Origin: Prochlorococcus sp. W8
GTDB taxonomy: Bacteria; Cyanobacteriota; Cyanobacteriia; PCC-6307; Cyanobiaceae
DNA length: 45,588 bases
Direction: 5' to 3'
Assembly (NCBI GenBank): GCA_000291825.1
Contig: ALPF01000004.1
Span: 1-45,588, forward strand
A program made the position numbers and the translations under genes. The first letter of the stretch is position 1; the number at the start of each line of letters is the position of its first letter. The notes under the pieces are model-generated. The model ran no database searches and was not told where the DNA came from. It saw nothing but the letters and a program-made list of their open reading frames with translations. Below are positions 9,670 through 18,977 of this stretch, piece by piece.

Positions 9670-9761
9670 TAGTTGTTTAAAATTAATAATATTATTAAAT
9701 ATAGTTTACAGTTAATTTGAATTTTTAAATAAAAAACCATTATGATTTCAAGAAGCAATTT

Positions 9762-11144
9762 ATGAATTATAATTTAATCTTTTCAGATTTTTCTAAAAGT
9801 GTTTTGCAAGAAATTGATAAATATTCTTTAGATAATTCTATTATTTCTATTTTTATTGAAATTCCAAGAATAGATTTAATAGATATCTATGAGGATTTAT
9901 TGGAAGATTATTCTTTTTCCTCTTTCTGGGAGGACAATAATCAAATCTCATATCTAGCGCTTGGAAAATGTGAAAGTTTGAATTATTTCGGGACTAATAA
10001 ATTTAAATTTGCAAAAAAATTTAATGATGAAATTTTTAAAAAATTAATAACTATAAATCTTTATTCAAAAAGAATATTTTTTCCAAAATTAATTTATTTT
10101 TTCTCTTTTGAAGATAAAAAAATTAAAAGTGCATCTGATAAATCTATTCCCTCTTTTGAAGCGGTACTTCCAAAATTTTTAATAATAAAAGATAAAAAAA
10201 GTACATATATTTCTATGAATATAAAATTACTAAATAAGAAAAATGTTAGTTTATTAATTGAAGAGTTTTGGAATTTAAGAAAAAGAATATTATCCAAAAA
10301 GATATTTAATAGCAGCTACAAATCAGATAAAATAAACCAGGACTATTTCTACGAGTTATTGGACCAATCTAGGAATATTTTATCCAAAAAAGTAGTAAGA
10401 GGAATTAAACTTATTAATGATGATATACTACAAAAGATAGTTATAGGAAGTAGATTAATATTTCAAGCTAATAAAGATTTAAATTTAATAAACATTTTAA
10501 AAAAATTAAGAATCAATAAACCTAATTCTTGTAAATATGTTTGGAAAAGGAATAGTCAAGATATTACTTTTGGAGCCTCACCTGAAAAATTATTTTCGCT
10601 TAATAAAAACTTATTAATTTTAGAAGCAGTTGCAGGAACTGCTCCAAGTAATTTAGATAAAAATATACTTCTTAAAAGCCAAAAAGATTTACTTGAGCAT
10701 AATTTTGTAAGAGATTATTTAGTTGCATCCCTACATCATATGAATATTAATGAATATAAGATAAAAAAAATAAAAGTTATTCAATTTGGAGATATCTCAC
10801 ACTTGTATACTGAAATAAATTCTGAGATTGAAAGTATATGTCCTTTTTTATTACTGGAATATTTACATCCATCCCCTGCGGTTTGTGGTGTCCCCAAAAA
10901 AGAAGCACTATTTTGGATAAATAATATTGAGGTTTATGATAGAGGTAATTATGCCTCACCCATAGGGTGGATTGATAGTAGAGGTGATTCTGATTTTAGA
11001 GTCGCAATAAGAGGTGCAAGATTTATTAATAATGAAATAGAAATTACAGCAGGCTCTGGAATTGTAAAAGGATCTATTGCTGAAAATGAAATTGAAGAGA
11101 TAAATCTTAAGTTATTAACCCTAGCAAAAGAAATTTTTTCTTAA
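9762..11144 (+). CDS. menF: Isochorismate synthase
   Basis: MenF isomerises chorismate to isochorismate, the entry to phylloquinone synthesis. The 460-residue protein has a divergent, lysine-rich N-terminal half and a recognisable chorismate-binding C-terminal half. That half contains TFGASPEKLFSL, LEAVAGTAP, the active-site HPSPAVCGVPKKEA (around 371-384), YASPIGWID and AGSGIVKGS. The HPSPAVCG form separates it from anthranilate and aminodeoxychorismate synthases. It diverges from menA across 92 bases, so the two can share a promoter region. menD and menB must lie elsewhere. Confidence 0.93.
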   Translation: MNYNLIFSDFSKSVLQEIDKYSLDNSIISIFIEIPRIDLIDIYEDLLEDYSFSSFWEDNNQISYLALGKCESLNYFGTNKFKFAKKFNDEIFKKLITINLYSKRIFFPKLIYFFSFEDKKIKSASDKSIPSFEAVLPKFLIIKDKKSTYISMNIKLLNKKNVSLLIEEFWNLRKRILSKKIFNSSYKSDKINQDYFYELLDQSRNILSKKVVRGIKLINDDILQKIVIGSRLIFQANKDLNLINILKKLRINKPNSCKYVWKRNSQDITFGASPEKLFSLNKNLLILEAVAGTAPSNLDKNILLKSQKDLLEHNFVRDYLVASLHHMNINEYKIKKIKVIQFGDISHLYTEINSEIESICPFLLLEYLHPSPAVCGVPKKEALFWINNIEVYDRGNYASPIGWIDSRGDSDFRVAIRGARFINNEIEITAGSGIVKGSIAENEIEEINLKLLTLAKEIFS

Positions 11145-11145
11145 A

Positions 11146-12072
11146 TTAATCAATAATATTTAATAACTTTTCTATAACTTGATCAGAAACTACATCATTA
11201 GATAATTTTTCTATTTCTCTTAATCCTGTTGGACTGGTTACATTGATCTCGCTCAACATTCCATTGATAACATCTATACCAACAAAAAATAATCCTTCAT
11301 CTCTAAGATGTTTTGATAATTCTGAACAAATATTCTTTTCTTGTAAAGTTAAGGATGTTTTTTCTGCATTCCCCCCTAGTGCAAGATTGCTTCTGAAATC
11401 GCCTTTCTTGGGAATTCTATTGATATAACCTAATGGATCTCCATTAACTAGAATTATTCTTTTGTCTCCATTTTTAACCTGAGGAATAAACTTTTGCATC
11501 ATTACAGGCAATTGTTCTTGAGAAGTGATTAATTCGATTAATGCATTTATACCTGGCGAGTCTCTGGTTAATCTAATAACTCCTTGTCCTCCTTTTCCTC
11601 CTAGAGGTTTTACAACTACATCCTCATTGATTTTTGCAAAGTTAATTAGATCATCTACTTTACTTGCAACGATTGTTGGGGCCATTAAATGACTATATCT
11701 AAGAGCACCTAATTTTTCATTCCATGCTCTTAAGGATGATGGCTTATTAATTACTTTTACACCTTTCCTTTCAGCGACTTCAAGAAGATGTGTTGCATAA
11801 AGATATGCTTCATTTACTGGTGGATCTTTTCTCATCCATATGCAGCTAAAAGTTGCAAGAGGTATACATTCACTCTCAATATAATTAATCCAAGGATTAG
11901 GTTTTGTTTTAGTACTTGAAGCCCATACTTCATCTCCTCTTGCTTCAAGATCTTGAGGCGTACAAAACCATACTTCAATATTTCTTAGATCAGTTGCTTG
12001 CATTAATGCTGCAGTTGAGTCTTTCAGAGGATTTATATTTTTAATAGGATCAATAACAAATAAAAATTTCAT
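11146..12072 (-). CDS. gshB: Glutathione synthetase
   Basis: GshB is an ATP-grasp ligase joining glycine to gamma-glutamylcysteine to make glutathione. The 308-residue protein has the prokaryotic GSH-S N-terminal domain ([20 protein letters not shown], then [12 protein letters not shown]) and an ATP-grasp domain with [36 protein letters not shown] and a C-terminal [13 protein letters not shown]. Length is typical. It follows grxC by 8 bases, pairing glutathione synthesis with a glutathione-dependent oxidoreductase. Its stop is one base from the menF stop on the other strand. Confidence 0.96.
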   Translation of the reverse strand: MKFLFVIDPIKNINPLKDSTAALMQATDLRNIEVWFCTPQDLEARGDEVWASSTKTKPNPWINYIESECIPLATFSCIWMRKDPPVNEAYLYATHLLEVAERKGVKVINKPSSLRAWNEKLGALRYSHLMAPTIVASKVDDLINFAKINEDVVVKPLGGKGGQGVIRLTRDSPGINALIELITSQEQLPVMMQKFIPQVKNGDKRIILVNGDPLGYINRIPKKGDFRSNLALGGNAEKTSLTLQEKNICSELSKHLRDEGLFFVGIDVINGMLSEINVTSPTGLREIEKLSNDVVSDQVIEKLLNIID

Positions 12073-12080
12073 ACTTTTAT

Positions 12081-12335
12081 TTAGAGTAATAAATTATCAA
12101 GTTTATTTGCCTTTTCTAATTCATAGAGATCATCGCAGCCTCCAATCCCTTCATCATTGATAAAAATTTGTGGAAGTGATCTTCTGCCACTTGCTCTTAA
12201 ACTCATTTCCTCTCTAGCTGCGTCATCCCCATCAATTTTATATTCTGTAAATTGTATATTTTTTTTATTTAATAAAGTTTTTGCTTTTATACAAAAAGGA
12301 CAGTATTGCCAAGTGTAGATCTCAATTTTTGACAT
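12081..12335 (-). CDS. grxC: Glutaredoxin (dithiol, GrxC type)
   Basis: A small thiol-disulfide oxidoreductase of 84 residues that uses glutathione to reduce protein disulfides. The active site is CPFC (C12, C15) in [14 protein letters not shown]. The GSH-binding loop is SLPQIFI, with the cis-proline, and the C-terminal GGCDDL motif is typical of class I glutaredoxins. It is first in a two-gene operon with gshB. It diverges from prfB across 74 bases. Confidence 0.95.
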   Translation of the reverse strand: MSKIEIYTWQYCPFCIKAKTLLNKKNIQFTEYKIDGDDAAREEMSLRASGRRSLPQIFINDEGIGGCDDLYELEKANKLDNLLL

Positions 12336-12409
12336 TTTTTTAAATATTATTTACTTTATACTATTAAATAATTGACCCTGTTAGATTATTAATAACAATA
12401 AATTTTATT

Positions 12410-13520
12410 TTGATAGATATTACAGAATTTAAAAAAGATCTTTCTGAATTAACAGAACGTTTAATAAATGTACAAGACTGTCTTTGACATGCCTAAATTA
12501 GAATCTCAAAAGAAAGAATTAGAGCAAATTACTATTGGAAAGAATTTTTGGGATGACCCTCAAGAGGCTCAGAAATTAATGCGTAATTTAGATGATATTA
12601 AAGATCAACTTAATTTAGTAAAACATTGGAGAACTCTAATATCAGATGCTAATGCTTCTATTGAACTTTACTCTTTAGAACCAGAAGAAGATATGATTAC
12701 GGAATCTCAAAATGGACTTATAACTTTAAAAGAAGATTTAGACAGGTGGGAATTGCAAAGATTATTAAGTGGAGAATATGATAAGTTAAGTGCTGTTATT
12801 TCTATTAATGCTGGAGCTGGAGGAACAGATGCTCAGGATTGGGTAGAAATATTATTAAGAATGTATTCAAGATGGGTGGAGCAACATTCAATGAAATTAT
12901 CAATTTCAGAAATCTCTCAAGGAGAGGAAGCTGGTATAAAAAGTGTAACTTTTGAAGTTGAAGGAAAATATGCCTTTGGTTATCTTCAGAATGAGAAAGG
13001 TACGCATAGATTAGTGAGGATTTCACCTTTTAATGCCAATGGTAAAAGACAGACAAGTTTTGCTGGTGTAGAGGTAATGCCTAAATTAGATGAAAATATT
13101 ACTTTAGATATTCCTGAAAAAGATTTAGAAATTACAACCAGCAGATCAGGCGGGGCTGGAGGACAAAATGTTAATAAAGTTGAAACAGCCGTAAGAATTA
13201 CACACTTACCAACAAAAATATCCGTACGTTGTACTGAAGAAAGATCTCAATTAAAAAATAAAGAGAAGGCAATGAATTTACTTAAAGCAAAGTTACTTAT
13301 TATAGCTAAAGAACAAAGAGCCGCTAAAATTGCAGATATTAAAGGTGATATTGTAGAAGCTGCTTGGGGTACGCAAATAAGGAATTATGTATTTCATCCA
13401 TATCAAATGGTTAAAGATCTGCGTACTAAGCAAGAAACAAATGATTTAGATTCAGTCTTAAATGGTGATCTAGACCCTTTTATTAATAAGTTATTGCGTC
13501 TTAATATTTCCAATATCTAA
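12410..13520 (+). CDS. prfB: Peptide chain release factor 2, with programmed +1 frameshift
   Basis: RF2 ends translation at UGA and UAA. The 5' part reads from a probable TTG at 12410 ([20 protein letters not shown]) to an in-frame TGA at 12485-12487. A +1 shift at CTT TGA C then enters the long frame at GAC 12486 ([14 protein letters not shown]). The joined protein is about 369 residues, normal for RF2. It carries the stop-recognition tripeptide in [14 protein letters not shown] and the catalytic [15 protein letters not shown]. No in-frame ATG lies between the upstream TAA at 12365 and 12410. It heads an operon with the small DUF3285-type gene 9 bases downstream. Confidence 0.95.
12482..12488 (+). 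promoter_or_regulatory. RF2 autoregulatory +1 frameshift site CTTTGAC
   Basis: The heptamer CTT TGA C is identical to the classical RF2 recoding site: slow termination at UGA when RF2 is scarce lets the ribosome slip from CUU to UUU. The in-frame bases before it (GTA CAA GAC TGT) contain no AGGGGG-like Shine-Dalgarno sequence, which is the stimulator in Escherichia coli. Frames on both sides encode RF2-like sequence. Confidence 0.93.
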
Positions 13521-13529
13521 ATTATAAAT

Positions 13530-13709
13530 ATGACTACTAAAAAAGAATCTAATAAAAAAATTGTATCTCCAAGTTTCATAAAACTGGCTATGCGTAATAT
13601 GGTAAGGAAAGGTAGTAAAAGTCTATCCCATTTCTTAATTACTTTTCTAATATTGCTTGGATTATTAATTATATTAGCGACATTAAGTAAACCAACTATG
13701 CCGCTTTAA
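13530..13709 (+). CDS. Small single-pass membrane protein, DUF3285-like
   Basis: A 59-residue reading frame starts at ATG 13530, 9 bases after prfB, and ends 4 bases before ybeY. The N-terminal half is basic and polar (MTTKKESNKKIVSPSFIKLA). One hydrophobic stretch, FLITFLILLGLLIILATL, is followed by a short tail, KPTMPL. It resembles the small cyanobacterial DUF3285 family found in this neighbourhood; I recognise that from memory of context and layout. Its function is unknown. Tight spacing indicates co-translation with the RF2 operon. Confidence 0.8.
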   Translation: MTTKKESNKKIVSPSFIKLAMRNMVRKGSKSLSHFLITFLILLGLLIILATLSKPTMPL

Positions 13710-13713
13710 AAAT

Positions 13714-14259
13714 ATGTTTAAAGATAATTTATTTCAATTAAAGATAGATTTGGTATTTAAATTTGATAAAAGTCTTAGATTAAAAAATTTATTACAAGAA
13801 GAAAATGATAATTTAATTTTTGAACATTATTTCTGGAAAGAAATATTTGAAGCATGGATGGATATTATTTTAAGTCAAAATAAATTTACTTATTTATCTA
13901 ATTTAAATTTGAAAAGGCATAATTTTTCATTAAGTTTTGAGATTATAGATGATCAATTAATGGCTGATCTTAATAAAAGGTGGCTAAATAAAAATGGGCC
14001 TACTGACGTTTTGTCTTTTCCAATTATCGCCGAAAATAATTTATATATTGAAATGCCTACTATTGAGTTAGGAGATTTATTTATATCACTAGATACAGCG
14101 CAAAAACAATCAAAGGAATTTAATAATTCTCTAAAGGAAGAAATGATTTGGTTGGCTAGTCATGGCTTTTTACATTTACTTGGATGGGATCATCGTGATA
14201 ATGATGAATTAAATAAAATGCTTTTTTTTCAAGAATATTTGATTTCTAAATTAAATTGA
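13714..14259 (+). CDS. ybeY: Endoribonuclease YbeY (rRNA maturation factor)
   Basis: YbeY is a zinc-dependent RNase needed for 16S rRNA 3'-end maturation and ribosome quality control. The 181-residue protein carries the zinc motif HGFLHLLGWDH with H150, H154 and H160. The preceding segment LNKRWLNKNGPTDVLSFP is family-typical, followed by ELGDLFIS. The N-terminal 60 or so residues are a longer, less conserved extension seen in cyanobacterial forms. It lies between the DUF3285-like gene (4 bases) and dgkA (20 bases). Confidence 0.93.
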   Translation: MFKDNLFQLKIDLVFKFDKSLRLKNLLQEENDNLIFEHYFWKEIFEAWMDIILSQNKFTYLSNLNLKRHNFSLSFEIIDDQLMADLNKRWLNKNGPTDVLSFPIIAENNLYIEMPTIELGDLFISLDTAQKQSKEFNNSLKEEMIWLASHGFLHLLGWDHRDNDELNKMLFFQEYLISKLN

Positions 14260-14279
14260 ATATAAGAAGCTAAGATTTT

Positions 14280-14699
14280 ATGAATAAGAAAAAATCTACT
14301 TTAAATAAAAGAGGTCAATCCTTTAAAACTTCAGAGAATTTCTATGAAAGTTTAACTTTTGCCTATTCGGGTATAATTTATTGTTTCAAATATTCTAGGA
14401 ATTTTAGATTTCAGATCTTTTGTTCCGTAATAGCAATTTTTTTAGCAAGACTGCTGAAATTAAATAGTATTGAATCAATAGTTATTCTTGCTACTATATT
14501 TTCGGTTTTGATCTTGGAAATATTAAATACTTCTATTGAATCACTTGTTGATCTTGTAGTCGGCAAAAAGTACAGTAAATTAGCTAAAATCTGTAAGGAC
14601 TGTTCAGCAGGATCTGTATTAATAGCCTCTATTAATTCTGTATTTGTTGCTGCCTATGTTTTTTTTCCTAAAATTAAGATAATCTTTCTAAGTTTATAG
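14280..14699 (+). CDS. dgkA: Diacylglycerol/undecaprenol kinase, DgkA family
   Basis: A small integral-membrane lipid kinase of 139 residues. A polar N-terminus of about 25 residues precedes FAYSGIIYCFKYSRNFRFQI, then three predicted membrane spans. The catalytic/Mg2+ signature EILNTSIESLVDLV is near residue 80, followed by KICKDCSAGSVLIASI. These are the DgkA-fold hallmarks. In bacteria without the Escherichia MDO pathway the substrate is often undecaprenol, but the substrate cannot be read from the sequence. It sits in the ybeY-dgkA-trpG run with 3 bases before trpG. Confidence 0.9.
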   Translation: MNKKKSTLNKRGQSFKTSENFYESLTFAYSGIIYCFKYSRNFRFQIFCSVIAIFLARLLKLNSIESIVILATIFSVLILEILNTSIESLVDLVVGKKYSKLAKICKDCSAGSVLIASINSVFVAAYVFFPKIKIIFLSL

Positions 14700-14702
14700 T
14701 TT

Positions 14703-15299
14703 ATGTTTTTAGTAATAGATAATTATGATAGTTTTACTTTTAATTTAGTCCAATATCTAGGGGAGTTATCTTCTGAACACCCCATTTCGAAAGATATTTT
14801 GGTAAAAAGGAATGATGAAATTACTATAGAAGAAATTATAGAAATTAAACCAGATGCGATCTTATTATCGCCTGGTCCAGGCAACCCAGATGAATCAGGT
14901 ATTTGCTTACCAATTTTAAAAGATATTTCAAAAAATATTCCTACTTTAGGGGTTTGTCTTGGTCATCAAGCCTTGGCTCAGGCATATGGAGGAAATGTAA
15001 TAATTGCTAAAGAATTAATGCATGGGAAAACTTCCAAAATTTTTCATTCCAAAGAAGGCTTATTTAATGATATAGATAGCCCTTTCATTGCGACTAGATA
15101 TCATAGTTTAATTGTAGATTCGGCCACTTTACCCTCTTGTTTTGAAGTCACTGCATATTTGGAAGACTCTACAATTATGGGACTGGTCCATAAAGAATAT
15201 AGGCATATGCAAGGAGTACAGTTTCATCCAGAAAGTGTTTTGACACAATTTGGACATAAATTGATAAGTAATTTTCTTAAATTGGCTGAACAGATGTAA
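14703..15299 (+). CDS. trpG: Anthranilate synthase component II / glutamine amidotransferase
   Basis: This class I glutamine amidotransferase supplies ammonia to the TrpE or PabB subunit. The 198-residue protein has IDNYDSFTFNLVQYL at the N-terminus, the oxyanion region LSPGPGNPDESG, the nucleophile in GVCLGHQALA (about C80) and the His/Glu pair in GVQFHPESVLT. Length is that of a stand-alone subunit. It could serve both anthranilate and aminodeoxychorismate synthase, as is common where one copy exists. It is part of the prfB operon, with no trp genes adjacent. Confidence 0.93.
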   Translation: MFLVIDNYDSFTFNLVQYLGELSSEHPISKDILVKRNDEITIEEIIEIKPDAILLSPGPGNPDESGICLPILKDISKNIPTLGVCLGHQALAQAYGGNVIIAKELMHGKTSKIFHSKEGLFNDIDSPFIATRYHSLIVDSATLPSCFEVTAYLEDSTIMGLVHKEYRHMQGVQFHPESVLTQFGHKLISNFLKLAEQM

Positions 15300-15325
15300 A
15301 ATTTAAATTAAGAAGATTAAGAGTT

Positions 15326-16042
15326 TTGAAAATTAACAAATCAATCCTAATATTAATATTTAGCTTTTTGCTACCTTCATCTGTTTTGGCAGAGGATTTA
15401 TTTATAAAGAGTTATGGACATAGTAATTTTCTAATTGAGGGTGATGGTAAATCTATAATTTTAAATCCATATAAATCAGTAGATTGTGCATCAAATTTAA
15501 AAACAGCTAAATTTTCAGGGGCAGACTTTATTTTGGCAAGTTCAAGATTAGCTGATGAAGGATACAATCCTTCAAATTTACTTATGTTTGTAGATCCTGG
15601 CTCTTATAAATACAATGATATTCTATTTCAGGGTGTTCCTATTGCACATGATAGGATTGGAGGAAGAAGGTATGGAATGGCAACAGTTTGGACTTGGACA
15701 CAAAGTAATTTAAAAATTGTTCATATGACGGGAGCAGCTGGAGAAATTAATTTTAAGGATAAAATATTATTGGCTAAACCAGACATCCTTTTTATTTCTA
15801 TAGGAGGAGGAGATAAATCTTATAATAGTGAAGAAGCTATAGAAATTATAAAAGAATTAGAGCCTAAAATTATTATTCCTGCACATTATCTTCCAAGTAA
15901 TAAGTTGCCTGATAATTGTAAATTCACAAGTTCAGATTTATTTTTGGAAAATATGAAAGATTTTAAAGTAAAAAGTTTTCGAAATAGATTGAAAATTAAT
16001 TCTAATAATATATCCGATAAAACAATATATTTAGTAAATTAA
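15326..16042 (+). CDS. Exported metallo-beta-lactamase-fold protein with degenerate metal site
   Basis: The 238-residue protein begins at TTG 15326; no in-frame ATG or GTG lies nearby upstream, and AGAAG precedes it. A clear signal peptide is followed by a probable cleavage after VLA at about residues 20-22. The mature start, GHSNFLIEGDGKSIILNPY, matches the UPF0173-like beta-lactamase fold. The HxHxDH position reads ASSRLADEG (about 71-79), and the GDTG-like site reads HMTGAAGE. A His remains in IPAHYLP. The metal ligands are therefore mostly lost, and hydrolase activity is doubtful. It is the last gene of the prfB-trpG run, 26 bases after trpG. Confidence 0.75.
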   Translation: MKINKSILILIFSFLLPSSVLAEDLFIKSYGHSNFLIEGDGKSIILNPYKSVDCASNLKTAKFSGADFILASSRLADEGYNPSNLLMFVDPGSYKYNDILFQGVPIAHDRIGGRRYGMATVWTWTQSNLKIVHMTGAAGEINFKDKILLAKPDILFISIGGGDKSYNSEEAIEIIKELEPKIIIPAHYLPSNKLPDNCKFTSSDLFLENMKDFKVKSFRNRLKINSNNISDKTIYLVN

Positions 16043-16043
16043 T

Positions 16044-17153
16044 TTATTTAAGGTCTAATTCCTCATAAGTTTTCCAAAATAATTCCATTTGCTCTTTAGT
16101 GCCAATACTAACTCGTATTGATCCTTCGATATATTTTTTGTTTGTCATATTTCTAATAAGTATTCCTCTCTTTCGCATATCTTTTTCCAATTCATTTGGT
16201 TCTTTATTAGGCCACATTAGAAAATAATTGCCTCCACTAAAGTGGCTTCTAATATTTATATTTTGGAATTTATTCATAATCCAATTTCTTGCTTTTTTGA
16301 CTTTTAAAACATAATTAGTTATATATTCATAATCCTCGATTGCAGCTATTGCTGCAGTTACTGCAAAACTATTGACATCATATGGACCAGTAACTTTTTT
16401 AATATATTGTATTATTTTTTCATTACCAAATGCAAAACCTATTCTTAGTCCTGCTAATCCAGCAGTCTTTGATAAAGATTGTATTACTATAATATTTTTT
16501 GTATTTTTAAAATTAATTTTATTAAGGAGACTATCACCGTCGAACTTTTCATAAAGTTCATCAACAACAATTAAAGCTTCTCTATATCTCTGTGCTAAAT
16601 CAATTATTTTTTCAGCCTTTAAAATCGTTCCAGTAGGATTATTTGGATTGCATATAAATATTAATTTAGGGTTATATTTTTTTATATTATTTTCAAAGTC
16701 TTTGAGAGGGAATAAAAAATTATTTCCTTCATATGGAGTTGTAATTATTTTCATTCCTTGTATTTCCGCGCATGGAAAGTAATAGCCAAAAGTAGGATTA
16801 GTTGTTAAAAAGAATTTATTCTTTGCGCCAAAAGTATTAAATATAGAATTAATTGCAGCATCAGCACCATTAAATATTCCTATTTCTTCGTAATCAAAAT
16901 TTTCGAAATTTTGATATTTTGTGCATAAAATTTCTTTTAGTAAATTATATTCTGGATAGACAGAAATCTCATTAAGTTTTATTGATTGAATTGCCTTATA
17001 AACATTGGGACTTGGTCCGAGTGTATTTTCATTGAAATCTAATCTTAATAATCTTCTCCTATCCTCCAATGGTGCAGAATAAGATTTCATATTAATAATC
17101 TCTTTTTTCGGCTCAGGATTAGAATTATTATTATTTTTAAATAAAGACATCAC
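16044..17153 (-). CDS. Class I/II PLP aminotransferase, HisC-like
   Basis: A fold-type I aminotransferase of 369 residues. Motifs include [16 protein letters not shown] (about 38-53), [22 protein letters not shown], the PLP lysine in [18 protein letters not shown], and [14 protein letters not shown] at the C-terminus. These fit histidinol-phosphate aminotransferase or a close relative. Cyanobacteria carry several HisC paralogues, so the substrate stays open. It overlaps argS by 4 bases (ATGA), giving translational coupling, and there are no his genes nearby. Confidence 0.8.
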   Translation of the reverse strand: MMSLFKNNNNSNPEPKKEIINMKSYSAPLEDRRRLLRLDFNENTLGPSPNVYKAIQSIKLNEISVYPEYNLLKEILCTKYQNFENFDYEEIGIFNGADAAINSIFNTFGAKNKFFLTTNPTFGYYFPCAEIQGMKIITTPYEGNNFLFPLKDFENNIKKYNPKLIFICNPNNPTGTILKAEKIIDLAQRYREALIVVDELYEKFDGDSLLNKINFKNTKNIIVIQSLSKTAGLAGLRIGFAFGNEKIIQYIKKVTGPYDVNSFAVTAAIAAIEDYEYITNYVLKVKKARNWIMNKFQNINIRSHFSGGNYFLMWPNKEPNELEKDMRKRGILIRNMTNKKYIEGSIRVSIGTKEQMELFWKTYEELDLK

Positions 17154-18946
17154 ATTCTTTCAAGAGTCTCAATACCGAGAATATTTAAACTTAATTTTAA
17201 TGTCTTTTCAGTTAAGTAGCATAATAATAGTCTTGATTGTTTGATATTTTTTTCTGCCTTTAGAATACTTAATTGATCATAAAATCTATTGAAAATCTGG
17301 CAGACTTCATATAAGTAATTACAAATTCTGTTAGGCATAAGTTCATTTTCTGCTGAAATAATTATTTCATCAAATTTCAATAATTTTTTTATAAGTCTCC
17401 ATTCTTGTATTTCATTAAATAATATTTTATCTAAATTAATCTCTTCTTCTTTGAAGTTATTTTTACGTTTTATTCCCTTAATCCTGACAATAGTATATAG
17501 AAGATAAGGCGCAGTATTACCATTAAGAGCAAGCATTTTATCAAAACTAAACTGATAATTTGTAATTCTATTTTGGCTTAAATCAGCATATTTCACAGAA
17601 CTTATTCCAATGATTTTTGATGTATGTTCTATGAAAGCTTCGTTTTCTATTCGGTTTTCTTGTTCTAATCTAAGCTTCAAATCATTTTTTGCTCTTTTGA
17701 TTGATTCGATTAATAAATCTTTAAGACGAATAGTGTCACCTTCTCTTGTTTTTAGTTTTTTACCATCAACTCCTTGAACTAATCCAAAAGGTACATGGGT
17801 GACCTGGCAATTGTTTGGAATCCACTGTGCTTTTTCAGCAACTTGAAAAACGGCAAAAAAGTGATTTGATTGACCTTGGTCAGTTACATATATTATTCGA
17901 TCGGCTTCATCTCCATTAGGTGCTTTATTAAATCTATATTTTATTGCTGCTAAATCAGTACTAGCATAATTATATCCTCCATCTTTTTTTTGAATTATTA
18001 GTGGAAGTGTTTTACCTTCCTTGTTTTTCAAGCCTTCTAAAAAGACACATTTAGCTTTTTGGTCTTCAACTATTATATTTTTATATTCCAGCTCTTGGAC
18101 GATACTTTTTAAATAATTATTATAAAAAGATTCACCTCTTTCTTCGATTTTTATATTAAGCAAATTATAAATCTTATTAAATTCTTTTCTTGATTGATTA
18201 CAAATTAATTTCCATGCAGATATTGACTCTGCTTTACCTTGTTGAAGTTTAATTACTTCTTGTCTCGCTTTTTCCTGAAACTTAATATCATTATCAAATC
18301 TTTTTTTAGATGATTTATAGAATTCTACTAAGTCGCCTAAATTAATATTTTCTGAACTTTTTAGTGCATCTGGATAAACATCTTTTAGATGACTAATTAA
18401 CATTCCAAATTGAGTACCCCAATCTCCTACATGATTAATTCTGAGAACTTTAAACCCTCTAAATTCAAAAATTCTAGCTAAAGAATCTCCAATGATAGTA
18501 GATCTAAGATGTCCTACATGCATCTCTTTTGCGATATTTGGACTTGAAAAGTCAATAATTATTTTTTCTTCTTTTTCTGTCTTTGGAACATTAAGTCTCT
18601 CAGATTTATAGTTAAGAATTAATTCATTGATAAAAATATTTTTCTTTAATTTTATGTTTATGAATCCTGGACCTGCTATTTCTAAGTTTTCTACCATATT
18701 TGTAATATCATCATTTAGTCTTATTGATTTTAGAATTTCTGATGCAATAACTTTAGGATTTTTCTTGCAAATCTTTGAGAGTATTAGACTAACATTAGAT
18801 TGAAAATCACCAAATTCTTCTTTTGTTGAAGCTACTAAAATATTTTTACGTACCTTATCAAATTCCTCTAATTTATTATTTAACTTAAGATAACTAAAGA
18901 TAGAATCTTCAAAAAATTTTGTAAGTTTATTAAAGGTAATAATCAT
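17150..18946 (-). CDS. argS: Arginyl-tRNA synthetase
   Basis: ArgRS charges tRNA-Arg. The 598-residue class Ia enzyme has the N-terminal tRNA D-loop-binding (Arg-tRNA-synt N) domain over about 1-100. The HIGH-type motif HVGHLRSTI (about 142-150) follows, then [15 protein letters not shown] and YATTDLAAI-like YASTDLAAI. The KMSKS position is [14 protein letters not shown], as usual in this family. A helical anticodon-binding domain ends with ETLERM. The upstream nadC gene is 31 bases away on the same strand. Confidence 0.97.
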   Translation of the reverse strand: MIITFNKLTKFFEDSIFSYLKLNNKLEEFDKVRKNILVASTKEEFGDFQSNVSLILSKICKKNPKVIASEILKSIRLNDDITNMVENLEIAGPGFINIKLKKNIFINELILNYKSERLNVPKTEKEEKIIIDFSSPNIAKEMHVGHLRSTIIGDSLARIFEFRGFKVLRINHVGDWGTQFGMLISHLKDVYPDALKSSENINLGDLVEFYKSSKKRFDNDIKFQEKARQEVIKLQQGKAESISAWKLICNQSRKEFNKIYNLLNIKIEERGESFYNNYLKSIVQELEYKNIIVEDQKAKCVFLEGLKNKEGKTLPLIIQKKDGGYNYASTDLAAIKYRFNKAPNGDEADRIIYVTDQGQSNHFFAVFQVAEKAQWIPNNCQVTHVPFGLVQGVDGKKLKTREGDTIRLKDLLIESIKRAKNDLKLRLEQENRIENEAFIEHTSKIIGISSVKYADLSQNRITNYQFSFDKMLALNGNTAPYLLYTIVRIKGIKRKNNFKEEEINLDKILFNEIQEWRLIKKLLKFDEIIISAENELMPNRICNYLYEVCQIFNRFYDQLSILKAEKNIKQSRLLLCYLTEKTLKLSLNILGIETLERM

Positions 18947-18977
18947 AAAATATATCTAAAAATGATCTATTTATTAC

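Noticed and set aside
12468-13520. prfB starting at ATG 12468 as a simple uninterrupted gene
   Set aside because: That ATG falls in the main frame upstream of the CTT TGA C site but would omit the RF2 N-terminus encoded in the other frame; the recoded reading explains all of the sequence.
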